Source: Sedimentisphaerales bacterium (GTDB lineage Bacteria; Planctomycetota; Phycisphaerae; Sedimentisphaerales; Anaerobacaceae). From it: a stretch of DNA of 51,583 nt. The DNA is taken from NCBI GenBank assembly GCA_016927855.1, contig JAFGLV010000053.1:1-51583 (forward strand), read 5' to 3'. A model generated the notes under the pieces. It did not search any database. It had not been told where the DNA came from and was given only the letters and a program-made list of their open reading frames with translations. This document shows, one piece after another, positions 32,795 through 42,542 of this stretch (position 1 is the first letter of the stretch; each line of letters opens with the position of its first letter). Position numbers and translations under genes: made by a program.

Positions 32795-32854
32795 ATTGTA
32801 GTATCACACGTGTGATATAACGTTAGAAATACCCCATATCGCGCCACCTGTCAA
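32795..32854 (-). promoter_or_regulatory. lacI-type promoter region with palindromic operator
   Basis: A perfect 16-bp palindrome TATCACACGTGTGATA (32802-32817) with a central CG, as in LacI-family operators. On the minus strand TACAAT (32800-32795) lies just downstream and TTGACA (32854-32849) upstream, with TATTTC 17 bases after it. Whichever -10 is used, the palindrome overlaps the promoter, so bound repressor should block its own transcription. Confidence 0.7.
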
Positions 32855-32959
32855 GAGAATTTCGTCCCCAGCTCCCGACAAGCCGGCCAGGCGGGCCCCT
32901 TTCGGCTCCCGTGCCGCCAGAGGGCCGCCTTGCAGCGGCACCCGTCAGGCGAGAGAAGC

Positions 32960-35900
32960 TCAATTCATCGCACCGAGAGCGTCGCCGATGGCGGTGTCGT
33001 CATACCCAGGCGAGCCGGCGGCATCAGCGCTGGGGCGCCACACGCTGCTATCGCCGTAGGCCATCGGATCCGTCGTCCCGGGAGCCTTGACGGTCAGCGA
33101 GAAGCCCAAGCCATCGGTCAGATCGTACCAGCCGTCCTGGAAAGCGAAGTTGTGAACTACCTGCCCGGCGGCGTCCCGCAGCTCGAGACGCTCGCCCGCA
33201 TTGCTGAGACTGCCCGAATACTGGCCAGCGACCACCGCGCTGGCGCCGTACCTCGCTTCGAAGGCAGCCACATCCCGCACCACCACGACATACGCGTCCG
33301 GCGCCAGATCGATGTCGGAGAAGGTGAAGTCTACGCCATCGGTGAACTTGACGAGGTTCAAGTTGATCGTCTCGGTCCCGACGTTGGTCAGTTCAATGTA
33401 CTCGGCGTTCGGATCGTCCGGATGGCCTGTTTCGAGGGGATGGTACATTAGTTCGCTGATCCGCAAATACTCAGCGACCGGCCCTACCGCGAACGTCATC
33501 TCGTTCAGGGCGCTCCAGGTCGAACCACTCAGGACGCGGGCCTTGACGTGCGTGCTGGCGGTCAGCGTCACCGGGCTCGTGTAGCGCTGGGCGGTGGGTG
33601 ACACGCCGCTAGGCTTGCCGCCGCCGGCGCTCCGCGTTGCGGTCAACTCGGCGGAGATGAGAAAGTCCGAGCTGGTCGTGGATTCGTTCAGGCCGTGAAT
33701 GGCCAGAACGTTCTGGCCCGCGTGCAATTGGCCGACGTAGCCCGAGATGTCGAACGTCTCCTGGGCCATCGCGTCAATGTCGGAATGACTCATCGCCGCA
33801 CTGGAGTTCCACGTCGGCATACCGCTGAACGCGACGCGCTGGACCTCAACACCGTTGAGGTAGGCGACAAAGCCGTCATCGTAGCGAACCTTCAGCGTGA
33901 GACTCGCCAGTTCGCTGGCAGCCTGCGCGGAGAGCTCGAAGGGAATGCGAATATAGCAGGATGCATTGCGGCCGTACATTTGATTCTGGACGTCGATATG
34001 GAAGAACTGCTCGTAGCCGGTGCTGCGTTCGTAGCCGACGCCGCCGGCGCCGGCGGTCCACGTCGAATCGTCGAAGCTCGCGCCCCCACGCCAGGCGTCA
34101 TCGACGGTGCCCACAGGCACCAGCACGCGTTTTGCAGCGGCTTCAGCGACGAGAGTCAGCCCGCTGCTCGGACCGCCTGCGACCCCAGGCGTGCGCGGAT
34201 CGCTGCCGTCCAGCGTACACCAAACCGCGCCGACATTGCCTGGCATCGAGAGCTGGTCACCCACCGCGACGTGGCCGCCGGGCTGATATGCTCCGTTAAT
34301 GTAGAAGACAGGTGGGTCGAAAGGCGGATACCACCCCTGGGACTTGAATTGACTGAGCACGACGTCGGTACGATTGGGGAAGTAATTCGTCATCATCCGG
34401 TCCATATCGGGGCGCCAGTCGTTGTCGCGCGTGCGAGGAACGGACCGTTTGGCATCGCCCCAGCGCGCCGACTCGGCCACGATCGCCAGATCGATCTGAT
34501 CGGCGCGGGCTGCGAATCGTTCGGCGCATGGCTGCGGCGTCAGCACACCGTCGTTGAAGAAGTGCTTGTAGACCCGGTCGGCAAAACGCGTGCGGTATTC
34601 TGGATGAGCCATCAACTGCAGATGCAGCCACAGGGGGTTGGACTGACGGAACTGGCTGCCCACGGCCATCGTCGTCGGCGCGAAGAGACGGGACTCGTAG
34701 AGATCGTAGAGGGAATGCTCGGCATCGTGCCGGAAGAACTTGAAACCGTCCGGATGGGTGCGATCGTAAATGCCGTAGAAGTTGTTGGCCACCAGAGCCC
34801 ATGCGCTGACGGGACCGTCCGGATCGCCGACGTAGTACGTGCACAGCATGTAGTCGATCAGGTTGTCGACGTCGAGCAGGCGCTCATAGTCGTCGTTGGG
34901 CGTGCGGTCGGGATTGAGCCCCTGGACGCGGTAGTAGCTCTCGTCACTGCCGAAACCCGCTCGGGCCGCGTCCCAAAGCCGTCGCCAGGCATCGAGCGTG
35001 CCGTCCGTGGCTTCGATGTCGTAGCCGCCGTTGCCGGCGCGGGATTTGATGACGTCGTAGCCCTCCTTGCTCCCTCCGAAATAGGACTCTGCGTACGAAG
35101 CCTCCGAGCGCTCTTGCGTCTGGTATAAACCCCAATAGTGCCCATTGATGTAGAGATGATAGTAGCGGCTGCGTGTATAGGGTTGGCCCATGTCACGCTG
35201 GGTATCGCGGGAAAACACCTCGCGCACGAACGTGTCGTGACTGTTCGAGTTGCCTCCTTCGAAGCTCCACGAGTAGTTCTGGCTGGTGCGAAGATCGACG
35301 CACTCGAATTCGCCGGCGCCCTCGTCCCCAAACAGGGTAAACTGCAATGTGCTCGGACCGTAGTCGGGCCGAAAGAACAGACGAAATGCATGCTTGGGGT
35401 TTCCTCCGCTGCGGCTGTAGCCGCCGCGTATGCGCAGTCCCGCGTCGATCTGGAAGCCGTCGGCGCCATTCGGATCGATCAATTCCACCGAGACCGGCCG
35501 CTCCCAATTCAATCCCTGACCTCCGGCGTTGACGTAGATGCCTTGCTGCGAATCGAACAGGTTGGCCAGGTTCGTCACCAGCGAGATCGACGGGATGGAA
35601 AGCAAGGCGTCGTCGATCAGGTCCGCGTACCTGGCGTTATCGACTACGTCCGGGTCCATTCCATAATCAAGGATCTGCCCGTTCACACTGCCTGAAGGCC
35701 ACATTGAACCCGGCGGCTGGCCTTGCGGCGATTGACGGGTGATATCGGGCACAAGCAGATACGTATGCGTCTGGATGCCGCTGGACATCCAACCCGATTT
35801 GACGGCACACGCGCGCAGGCAGGTTGTCTTGTAGACGAGAATGGGGCCGGTGTAAAGACTGCCTGTGGGCCCTCTCCCGGACGGATCGTATGGCTCACGG

Positions 35901-36520
35901 CCATCGGTGGTGTAGTAAATGACGACGTCCGGCGTGTCACACGCCAGCGTGACGTAGACCGGCACGTCGTAGAAGCCACGCTCGGGGCTGAAAGTGACGG
36001 GCGCGACGACGTCCTCGAACATGCGGGAATTGGACGAACCCGGCGAGGGAAACGTCCCGAAACGCCAGTCATCGGCCCCGTCAGGATAGCGGCCAAAGGA
36101 AATGTCGCTGGTTTGCGCGCCGAAGGTGACGCTGTCGAGGAGGGTGGTGCCGTCAATATCGAACAGCCCAAGCTCTTCGCCGGAGGCGCTGAGCTTGAAG
36201 TTCGCGTGCAGACCTGCGTCCTGGATGTCGCCGTCGGCCCAGATCACCAGATAGCCCCGCGGCGGGATGGTCGTCACGGCCGGGACGCCGAGGGGAAGAC
36301 GCCACTTGTCGGGCTCACCCAGATCGTCGGTGAGGTGCATGCCGCCCACGTCGATCGCAGCCCCGCTCGCGTTGTACAGCTCGATCCAGTCGTCATACTG
36401 GTTCTGCGGATCGGCTGCCGACCGGCTGTTGGAGGCGACAAACTCGTTGATGACGACGGTCGAGCCATACAGCACCGCCGGCAGCATCAGGACCAAGCAA
36501 ACGGATTTCACATAGCTCAT
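32960..36520 (-). CDS. giant secreted CotH-kinase/lamin-tail protein (about 1186 aa)
   Basis: Signal peptide at the N terminus (MSYVKSVCLVLMLPAVLYGS); starts at 36535 and 36607 are alternatives. A lamin-tail domain (about residues 20-140, with NEFVASN and DDWIELYN) is followed by a chitobiase C-terminal-like beta domain (VTFSPERGFYD, VIYYTTDG). A CotH kinase-like domain follows (IPSISLVTNLANLFD, LRIRGGYSRSGGNPKHAFRL, YHLYINGHYWGLYQTQERS and FFRHDAEHSL). Then come a second chitobiase-like module, a galactose-binding-like region (DDGFVAYLNGVEVQR), and a C-terminal lamin-tail domain (RISELMYHP, EYIELTN). CotH proteins phosphorylate secreted proteins. No sorting tag is seen at the C terminus. Confidence 0.85.
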   Translation of the reverse strand: MSYVKSVCLVLMLPAVLYGSTVVINEFVASNSRSAADPQNQYDDWIELYNASGAAIDVGGMHLTDDLGEPDKWRLPLGVPAVTTIPPRGYLVIWADGDIQDAGLHANFKLSASGEELGLFDIDGTTLLDSVTFGAQTSDISFGRYPDGADDWRFGTFPSPGSSNSRMFEDVVAPVTFSPERGFYDVPVYVTLACDTPDVVIYYTTDGREPYDPSGRGPTGSLYTGPILVYKTTCLRACAVKSGWMSSGIQTHTYLLVPDITRQSPQGQPPGSMWPSGSVNGQILDYGMDPDVVDNARYADLIDDALLSIPSISLVTNLANLFDSQQGIYVNAGGQGLNWERPVSVELIDPNGADGFQIDAGLRIRGGYSRSGGNPKHAFRLFFRPDYGPSTLQFTLFGDEGAGEFECVDLRTSQNYSWSFEGGNSNSHDTFVREVFSRDTQRDMGQPYTRSRYYHLYINGHYWGLYQTQERSEASYAESYFGGSKEGYDVIKSRAGNGGYDIEATDGTLDAWRRLWDAARAGFGSDESYYRVQGLNPDRTPNDDYERLLDVDNLIDYMLCTYYVGDPDGPVSAWALVANNFYGIYDRTHPDGFKFFRHDAEHSLYDLYESRLFAPTTMAVGSQFRQSNPLWLHLQLMAHPEYRTRFADRVYKHFFNDGVLTPQPCAERFAARADQIDLAIVAESARWGDAKRSVPRTRDNDWRPDMDRMMTNYFPNRTDVVLSQFKSQGWYPPFDPPVFYINGAYQPGGHVAVGDQLSMPGNVGAVWCTLDGSDPRTPGVAGGPSSGLTLVAEAAAKRVLVPVGTVDDAWRGGASFDDSTWTAGAGGVGYERSTGYEQFFHIDVQNQMYGRNASCYIRIPFELSAQAASELASLTLKVRYDDGFVAYLNGVEVQRVAFSGMPTWNSSAAMSHSDIDAMAQETFDISGYVGQLHAGQNVLAIHGLNESTTSSDFLISAELTATRSAGGGKPSGVSPTAQRYTSPVTLTASTHVKARVLSGSTWSALNEMTFAVGPVAEYLRISELMYHPLETGHPDDPNAEYIELTNVGTETINLNLVKFTDGVDFTFSDIDLAPDAYVVVVRDVAAFEARYGASAVVAGQYSGSLSNAGERLELRDAAGQVVHNFAFQDGWYDLTDGLGFSLTVKAPGTTDPMAYGDSSVWRPSADAAGSPGYDDTAIGDALGAMN

Positions 36521-36868
36521 GCCGTATTCCGCCATCTCAAGAAGCACACGCTGAGTAAGGACGCCAGGAAGACCCTCACCCGCCGTGCACCCTCGGGCCA
36601 GACCCACGGACTGTCCCGCCGCATCCCAGCCACACTTCGCGCAGGCAGGCCGCGCATTCCGGAGTTCAAGTGTAGCACATCACCCCCGCCCCAGTCAATG
36701 CGCAACACCGTATCTTGTTGTCTCGCTGCACCTTAGGGATCTCCCGCAGGACTCACGCGAATGAGAATCGCGCCCTCAGGCCACTTGCCCGCTTGTTGTC
36801 AGCCCCTCCGCCCACAGGTGACATCCGCCAAGAAAGACGGTATGCGCCGCTGAGGCGTGTGAAACGGT
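36521..36868. other. intergenic region, divergent promoters
   Basis: About 350 bases between the first CotH gene (-) and the toxin-antitoxin pair (+). Apart from the two promoters described at 36669-36698 and 36875-36903, nothing gene-like is visible. Confidence 0.45.
36669..36698 (-). promoter_or_regulatory. promoter of the first CotH/lamin-tail gene
   Basis: On the minus strand, TTGACT (36698-36693), an 18-base spacer and TACACT (36674-36669). Start of transcription would be near 36662, giving a leader of about 140 bases. The -10 resembles those at 26943 and 36898. Confidence 0.5.
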
Positions 36869-36874
36869 TTGGAT

Positions 36875-36903
36875 TTGACGTCCGGTGTCGGCGCAATTAC
36901 ACT
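36875..36903 (+). promoter_or_regulatory. promoter of the HEPN/MNT pair, probably leaderless
   Basis: TTGACG at 36875-36880, a 17-base spacer, TACACT at 36898-36903. Transcription should start at or within a base or two of the ATG at 36911, and no ribosome binding site precedes that ATG, so the message is likely leaderless. Confidence 0.6.
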
Positions 36904-36910
36904 TGCCCTC

Positions 36911-37216
36911 ATGACAAAGCAGGAGATCAAACACAAGCTAGTCGAGGCGATCCGGCGGGCTCCGCACTTTGCCGACATCAGGTCAGTGGCGCTTTTCGGA
37001 TCGCATGTCAACCAGACGTCGACAGAAGCCAGCGACGTCGACGTGCTGATCGACTTCGAACCCACAGCATCCGTTGGCTTTTTTGCGCTGTCCGACATCA
37101 AGAACTTTTTGGAGACCGCCCTGGGCAAACCCGTCGATCTGCTGACTCCGCAGGCCATCAGCAAGTACTTCCGAGCCAGTGTCCTGGCCCAGGCTGAGAC
37201 CATCTATGAGAGATGA
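36911..37216 (+). CDS. mntA: MNT-domain nucleotidyltransferase antitoxin (101 aa)
   Basis: Minimal nucleotidyltransferase of the MntA type. GS at residues 30-31 (ALFGSHVN) and Asp 42 and Asp 44 in SDVDVLIDF form the active site; the family spacing is GS-x10-DxD, as here. In HEPN/MNT (type VII) pairs this enzyme AMPylates and silences the HEPN toxin. It overlaps the HEPN gene by 11 bases. ATG 36911 lacks a Shine-Dalgarno sequence. Confidence 0.88.
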   Translation: MTKQEIKHKLVEAIRRAPHFADIRSVALFGSHVNQTSTEASDVDVLIDFEPTASVGFFALSDIKNFLETALGKPVDLLTPQAISKYFRASVLAQAETIYER

Positions 37217-37544
37217 CCACGCGTATCTGGCTCACATCCGCGATGCGATTGATACCATAGATGAATACCTTCGAGGTGTCTCATACGACACTTTCGCCGG
37301 CAACAAGATGATGGTCGACGCCGTTGTCCGGGAACTGGAAATCATCGGCGAGGCCTCCAACAACCTCAGCTATGAATTCCGCGAGCGACATACGGACGTC
37401 ATATGGCGGCAGATGAAGGACACGCGCAACTTCCTCATCCACGAGTACTTCGGGGTCAACTTGAAGGTGGTGTGGGACACGTGCAAGGATGACCTGCCAC
37501 AGGTGAAGGCCTTCGTCGATCGCGTCCTCGGCGCGGAGTCATAG
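37206..37544 (+). CDS. hepT: HEPN-domain RNase toxin, HepT-like (112 aa)
   Basis: DUF86/HepT-type HEPN protein. The catalytic Rx4H is intact at Arg 74-His 79 (RNFLIH), followed by Tyr 81, the residue usually AMPylated by the MNT partner. Upstream helix EIIGEASNNLS is typical for the family. HEPN toxins of this group cleave RNA. The start ATG 37206 lies within the antitoxin gene, so the two are translated together. The pair sits between two giant CotH genes with which it has no obvious functional link. Confidence 0.88.
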   Translation: MRDDHAYLAHIRDAIDTIDEYLRGVSYDTFAGNKMMVDAVVRELEIIGEASNNLSYEFRERHTDVIWRQMKDTRNFLIHEYFGVNLKVVWDTCKDDLPQVKAFVDRVLGAES

Positions 37545-37601
37545 CGGCGCACCGAGTGCCACTCCTGCCTAGCGGCGGGCGAGTTAACCCTGACAAGTAG
37601 T

Positions 37602-40600
37602 TTAGGGGGCGAGGCCGGGGCTTGCAGGTGCGGCTTGCCAGTTGGCGGGGTCGTTGCCGCTTTGGGTCGGATCGGCAGAGAGGCGCTGGAGGGCGTCGCC
37701 TTGGCCGTCGGGAGTGGTGGGCCAGGGAGCAACATCGGCGTAGATGACCTCATCGACAACGACCCACGCGACCGGGTCGTTGATGTCGCCGGTCGCCTGG
37801 GGCTTTTCCAGCGCCAGGCGTTCGCCACCATTGGCGAGGTTGCCTTGCCAAGGACCGAGGATCGTCACACCTGCGCTCAGCGAGCCTGACTCGTAGGCAG
37901 CGACAAACGCGCTCAAGCGCGCGGTCTCGATTTGCGGGTCGAAGCCGACCAGGACAAGGCGGCCGCCGGCGAGGATCGTCGCGCCGGCAGGCAAGACATA
38001 CTCGGCGCCTCCGGCCAGACGCCAGGCGCCGTCGGCACTCGCCAAGGTCGCCGGGATAGCCGTGGGATTGTAAAGCTCAATGTACTCGTCGTTCGGATCG
38101 ACAGCGTGGTACATGATCTCGTCGATCACCACGTCGGCGAGCGGGTCGGCGTTGGCCGCGCCGCGCGACGGCGCCAGGCGGAACCAGTATGGCGCGCCAT
38201 CGGGATAGCGGCCCAGCGAGATGTCGTCTTCCTGGGCCTTGAACGTCACGGCGTCTACGACACGATCGCCGCCGCCGCCGGGCAGGTGCGACAGGAACAA
38301 CTGCTCACCCGCGCTGCTGAGGCCAAAGGCCAGGCCGGTGCCTTGGTCGAAGCTCAGATAGCCTTGCGCGGGGATCGTCGCCGCGCCAATCGCACACTTG
38401 GCCAGGTCCCCCATGTCGTCGCTGAGATACCAGCCGGCCAGATCGATACTCGACGCCGTCAGGTTATACAACTCGATCCAATCGCCGATGCCGCCGGACG
38501 CGAAGAGCTCGTTGAGGACCGCCGTCGCAGCCAGATCCGGATCGTCCTGGCCCGGCGAGCCGCTGATGAACGCACTGGCGCGCCAGTTGCCGGCATAGTC
38601 CAACGACCCAGACGGCTCTGTGCCGACCGCCGAGGCCAGCGGTACGAGCGAATGACCGGCACCGTCGGCCGCGATGGGCCAGCCGCGACCATCGCCATAG
38701 GTGAATTTCGCAACGGTCCCGTTCCAGAAATCGACGATGCTGACCGTCTCACCCTCGTTGGCCAATTTGCCGCTGTACTGGCCTGCAATTCTGCTTGCCA
38801 GGCCCATCCCATACCGTGAGAGGAAGGCCGGCTCGTTCCGCACGACCAGGACGAACTGGCCGGGGCCCAGTGTCGTGACGGCGCTGCCGGCGAAGTCGAA
38901 CGTCACGCCATTGACGATCGAGACGCTGGTTAGGTCGAGGGTCTCGTCACCGGTGTTCTTGAGCTCGATGAACTCGAACTCGTCGCCCGCGATGTCGCCG
39001 GCGGGCGGATCGGCCGGATTATACATCAGCTCCGTGACGCGCAGGTCCGCCAGGACGCCGACAGCGATCGGCTCGCCCGCTTCGAACTGCACCGGCGCCG
39101 ACCAATGACTCCAGCGCCCACTGGTGTCCTTCATCCGACAGCGAACGCGGTACGTCCGGCCGGGCCTGACGACCGAGGCCGGGATCTTCACATCGGCATC
39201 GAAAGTCGTCAGGTCGTCGCTCTGCCAAGCGGCTTCGATCTCGTACTTGCCGGGCGTGCCGCGATAGACCGGGGCGGGCGCCGTCGGCTCGTCGTCGCCG
39301 CTGTCAGCGCTGCGCTCGGCGGTCAGGCTCGCCTCGACGAAACAGTCGGAGCTGCTGAAAAGATCGGCGTTGAGCACCTGAATGGCGATCACATTCGTAC
39401 CGTCAACCAGCAGATCGGCAGGCGCTCCCAGGTCGTATTGCACCGAGTCAAACATCTCTATCGCCGACACCGCCGTGGCGTCGTACGGCAGCTCGGTACC
39501 TGGCACATTGTCCTGAAAGACCAACGTGCCGTTGATCCAGACGTCGACGCCGTCGTCATACTTCAGCGTGAGCAGCAGCCTGTCGAAAGCGTTCAAGCCG
39601 GTGGCATTGAAGGTCTTGCGCAGGTAGATGCTGGTGTAGGCGTAGCGCATGTCACCCAGCGTCGTCGCAATGAAACTCTCGCCATAGCCGATGGGCGCGA
39701 CGCCGGTCAACCAGGCGGAATCGTTGAAGCTGCGCTGGCGCCACACTCCCGGAGCCGAAGGCTCGCTTAGCCCCTTGAAATAGCGCCACGGTGAACCTTC
39801 CGGCACGAAGACGTACCCTGACGCGCCGCCCGGGCTGGGCTCGATCGCCTGCGAACCGGGACGGACCTCCGCGATGCGCCACTTCATGGCCGCGAACGTA
39901 CCGGCGCCCTGCGGGTCGCTGAACGACGTCGTCGTAAACGTCAGGGCATTGGCGGGATACCCTTCGGGACCCGTCGGCGTGACGGTAGGCGTCTGCGGTG
40001 CGGCGGGGTCTTCACTGTAGGTATCGAAGGCGCGGTTGTTCGAGACGATGTAGTCCTTCATGATTTGGACCATGCCGCGAAAGTCCCGCGTGGGAGCCTG
40101 CTGATAGAACCTTCCCTGGCCGGCTTTGCTGGAGTTGATATAGCCGCTGCTCATGATCGGGTTGTAATCCCACATGGCACGGTCGGCGTCGACGAACGAC
40201 GGGCCGGGACCAGGAGGGTCGATGATGTCGGCGAGATCGTCGAGCATCTGGTAGGCCTGATCGGCGTTGTAGAGCAGGTCGTGGAACTCGCGCAGGCGGT
40301 TCTGGTATTCGATGTTGATATTCGGCCGCGAGAAAATGGCGCCGGAGGATTTGAAGTCGTCCTCGCCGTTGCCATACATGTTGTTGGCCCAGGTCAGATC
40401 GACGTCCCAGGGCAGCATGGACCACTTGTTGGTCTCTGGGTTCAGGTAGAAGAACCAGTTCTTGCCGTAACCGATGTCACCGTGGTGGACGCCTTCGACG
40501 ACGCAACGATAGCCGAAGTAGCCGTCGAGGTTCACGTTGTCGCGCCACCACTGCTCTTGCGGGCGGCTGCGGTAGCCGTTCATGAACTGGTTGAGGTCGG

Positions 40601-42305
40601 AGCGGTCGGTGGCGCCGGTCGGTCCCTGGTTGTTGAGCTCTCCAGAGTAGCCTTCGATCTTATAGAGGTTGCCGTCGGGCAGGCCATGCTCGTCGAGGAA
40701 GCGGCCATCCATCTGCTCGAGGTTCATGTACAAGCCCCAGAAGTCGCCGTCGTACTGGGTCGGCCCGAACTCGTCGGCTTCGTCGATGATGCGGAAATGG
40801 ACCCAACTGGTGTTCGAGGCCTCGCAACCCATGAGGTTGAAGAGCTTGAACGCCGCCGCTTCGAACATCCCCTGCTCGCCGCGGTGCAGGTAGTTGCCTT
40901 GCTGGATGCAGGCCGAGAAGTTGATCTTATCCCATTTCGTATCGTAGGGCCGGCCGTAGTCATCGCGCGCCTGGAAGGAGTGACCCCGGTTGAAATCGAA
41001 CTTCCACATGTTCTTACCCATGGCGTAGCGCCACACGCCGCCCCGCGCACGGTAGCGGATATGGTCGTAGACCTCGCCATCGTAGACCAGCGTCCCCTGC
41101 CACTTGTAGTCACTGCCGCCGTACTGCTCTCGCCAGGTACACGCCTCGACGTCCCCCTTCTTGCTGAGGAGGTGGTAGACCGGCAAGCTCTGCATCACCT
41201 CGGGACCGTACTCGACGACTTGTCCCATGGCGCCTTGGGCGCCCGGCCGGATCGCACCGTGCCAGGACGGAACACCGTCATAGACGAAATAGGCGAAATT
41301 CGGCTGCGGATCGTCGGCATACGGCGCCTCCCGGTAGTCTCCGGCGCCGTCAACGACGAACAGCCGATACCGTACGAGCATGCGGTTGACTTGCACGTCC
41401 GCCGGCATTTGCACCGAATACACGTCGTCGCCTGCGACCGCATCCCCGTCGAGTCCATCGTCGTGCATGTCCAGGTTGAACCACAGGGCTTCGTAGACCG
41501 AGTCTCTGCGGGCGATATATCCACCCGGCGGTACCGGCTGGTACGACAGCTTCACCAAATCCACGCCGTCGGCATCGGTCACTTTGGCGGTAATCGTCAC
41601 CACGTCCGAAGACTTGGGCTGCCTGGGCAGGTGTTCCACCTGCCGCACGAAAGGCGCCGCCGTGTCGCGCAGCACCGCGCTATTGGCCTTCGCCGGCGTC
41701 GGTGCCGACGAGCGCCAGGCGCCGCCCAGGTCATTGTCGAGGCGCGGGTTGATCAATTGCATCGAATACCCGGTTCCCGGGTGCCCTTCAGGCACCTCAT
41801 CGCCCACCGTCGGCCAGGGGAAGCCAAGCTGGTAGTCCACCTCGTCGATGACGTGGCCCGCCGCGTCGCACAGCGTCACGCGTTCACCTTCGTTGTTGAG
41901 CTTGCCGGCGTATGGCCCCAGAACCACGGCCTCGGCCAGCTCCGCTCGCAACGTCGCCCACTTGCCCAAAAGCTGACCTGGGTTCTCCGCTACCACCAGG
42001 TATCCGCCCGGTGGCATAACCGTTCCGGCAGCGAAGGTATAGAAGACCCCCGAGGTGAACGACCAACCCGAAACATCCACCGTCGAACGTCCCCAGTTGT
42101 GCAGCTCGATGTATTCGACCAGCTCCGTGCTCACATCCGGATTCGTGTGCAGCTCGTTGATGACGATGGTTGGCTCTACTGCTTGTAGCGCGCCCGTGAC
42201 GGCATACAGGGGAACGCCTGACGGCGTCGCGACAAACGAAACGACGCAAAACCATAAAACAGCAAGGATTACAGCTCGCAACGGGAAACACCTTGAAATG
42301 CTCAC
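37602..42305 (-). CDS. giant secreted CotH-kinase protein with four lamin-tail domains (1567 aa)
   Basis: GTG 42305 follows GAAGAGGA at six bases and opens a signal peptide (ILAVLWFCVVSFVA); no supported start lies upstream. Order: a lamin-tail domain (VINELHTNPD, EYIELHNWG), a beta domain, a CotH kinase-like domain with WSMLPWDVDLTWANN as the metal-binding/catalytic block, a galactose-binding-like module (YDDGVDVWINGTLV), an Fn3-like linker, then three more lamin-tail domains (RVTELMYNP; LNELFASGG; VIDEIMYHA). The C terminus stops after the last lamin-tail domain with no anchor. It is paralogous to 32960-36520. Role probably extracellular or envelope-associated protein phosphorylation and adhesion. 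Confidence 0.85.
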   Translation of the reverse strand: MSISRCFPLRAVILAVLWFCVVSFVATPSGVPLYAVTGALQAVEPTIVINELHTNPDVSTELVEYIELHNWGRSTVDVSGWSFTSGVFYTFAAGTVMPPGGYLVVAENPGQLLGKWATLRAELAEAVVLGPYAGKLNNEGERVTLCDAAGHVIDEVDYQLGFPWPTVGDEVPEGHPGTGYSMQLINPRLDNDLGGAWRSSAPTPAKANSAVLRDTAAPFVRQVEHLPRQPKSSDVVTITAKVTDADGVDLVKLSYQPVPPGGYIARRDSVYEALWFNLDMHDDGLDGDAVAGDDVYSVQMPADVQVNRMLVRYRLFVVDGAGDYREAPYADDPQPNFAYFVYDGVPSWHGAIRPGAQGAMGQVVEYGPEVMQSLPVYHLLSKKGDVEACTWREQYGGSDYKWQGTLVYDGEVYDHIRYRARGGVWRYAMGKNMWKFDFNRGHSFQARDDYGRPYDTKWDKINFSACIQQGNYLHRGEQGMFEAAAFKLFNLMGCEASNTSWVHFRIIDEADEFGPTQYDGDFWGLYMNLEQMDGRFLDEHGLPDGNLYKIEGYSGELNNQGPTGATDRSDLNQFMNGYRSRPQEQWWRDNVNLDGYFGYRCVVEGVHHGDIGYGKNWFFYLNPETNKWSMLPWDVDLTWANNMYGNGEDDFKSSGAIFSRPNINIEYQNRLREFHDLLYNADQAYQMLDDLADIIDPPGPGPSFVDADRAMWDYNPIMSSGYINSSKAGQGRFYQQAPTRDFRGMVQIMKDYIVSNNRAFDTYSEDPAAPQTPTVTPTGPEGYPANALTFTTTSFSDPQGAGTFAAMKWRIAEVRPGSQAIEPSPGGASGYVFVPEGSPWRYFKGLSEPSAPGVWRQRSFNDSAWLTGVAPIGYGESFIATTLGDMRYAYTSIYLRKTFNATGLNAFDRLLLTLKYDDGVDVWINGTLVFQDNVPGTELPYDATAVSAIEMFDSVQYDLGAPADLLVDGTNVIAIQVLNADLFSSSDCFVEASLTAERSADSGDDEPTAPAPVYRGTPGKYEIEAAWQSDDLTTFDADVKIPASVVRPGRTYRVRCRMKDTSGRWSHWSAPVQFEAGEPIAVGVLADLRVTELMYNPADPPAGDIAGDEFEFIELKNTGDETLDLTSVSIVNGVTFDFAGSAVTTLGPGQFVLVVRNEPAFLSRYGMGLASRIAGQYSGKLANEGETVSIVDFWNGTVAKFTYGDGRGWPIAADGAGHSLVPLASAVGTEPSGSLDYAGNWRASAFISGSPGQDDPDLAATAVLNELFASGGIGDWIELYNLTASSIDLAGWYLSDDMGDLAKCAIGAATIPAQGYLSFDQGTGLAFGLSSAGEQLFLSHLPGGGGDRVVDAVTFKAQEDDISLGRYPDGAPYWFRLAPSRGAANADPLADVVIDEIMYHAVDPNDEYIELYNPTAIPATLASADGAWRLAGGAEYVLPAGATILAGGRLVLVGFDPQIETARLSAFVAAYESGSLSAGVTILGPWQGNLANGGERLALEKPQATGDINDPVAWVVVDEVIYADVAPWPTTPDGQGDALQRLSADPTQSGNDPANWQAAPASPGLAP

Positions 42306-42401
42306 TCTCAGTCCTCTTCCTTTTGTAGCGTGTGTCCAGTGGCAGGTTACCTGACGTGCGCCCCGCCTGGCGGGTCTACAGACCACGACCGCTCTCGACC
42401 T

Positions 42402-42431
42402 ATCTTACCTTATTTGACGTCCGCGCGTCAA
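42402..42431 (-). promoter_or_regulatory. promoter of the second CotH/lamin-tail gene
   Basis: On the minus strand, TTGACG (42431-42426), an 18-base spacer and TAAGAT (42407-42402). It would give a leader of about 90 bases before GTG 42305. Confidence 0.45.
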
Positions 42432-42542
42432 GGCGGCGCCCGCACACGGGCCTTTCCCGGTGGCACCCTGGCCTTCTGAGGTGATCCCCACTGAGGGCAG
42501 CGGCCCGATAATACGCCGGCGCCTGAGGCTGGGCAACGGCGG

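Noticed and set aside
32911..32941. Hairpin GTGCCGC/GCGGCAC after the first CotH gene
   Set aside because: Only seven pairs with a 17-base loop and no T tract on the minus strand; not enough for a terminator.
33695..35128. Plus-strand frame of 477 codons
   Set aside because: Antisense of the first CotH gene; no domain, signal or ribosome binding site.
40065..42188. Plus-strand frame of 707 codons
   Set aside because: Antisense of the giant CotH/lamin-tail gene, whose domains are clearly recognisable on the minus strand.
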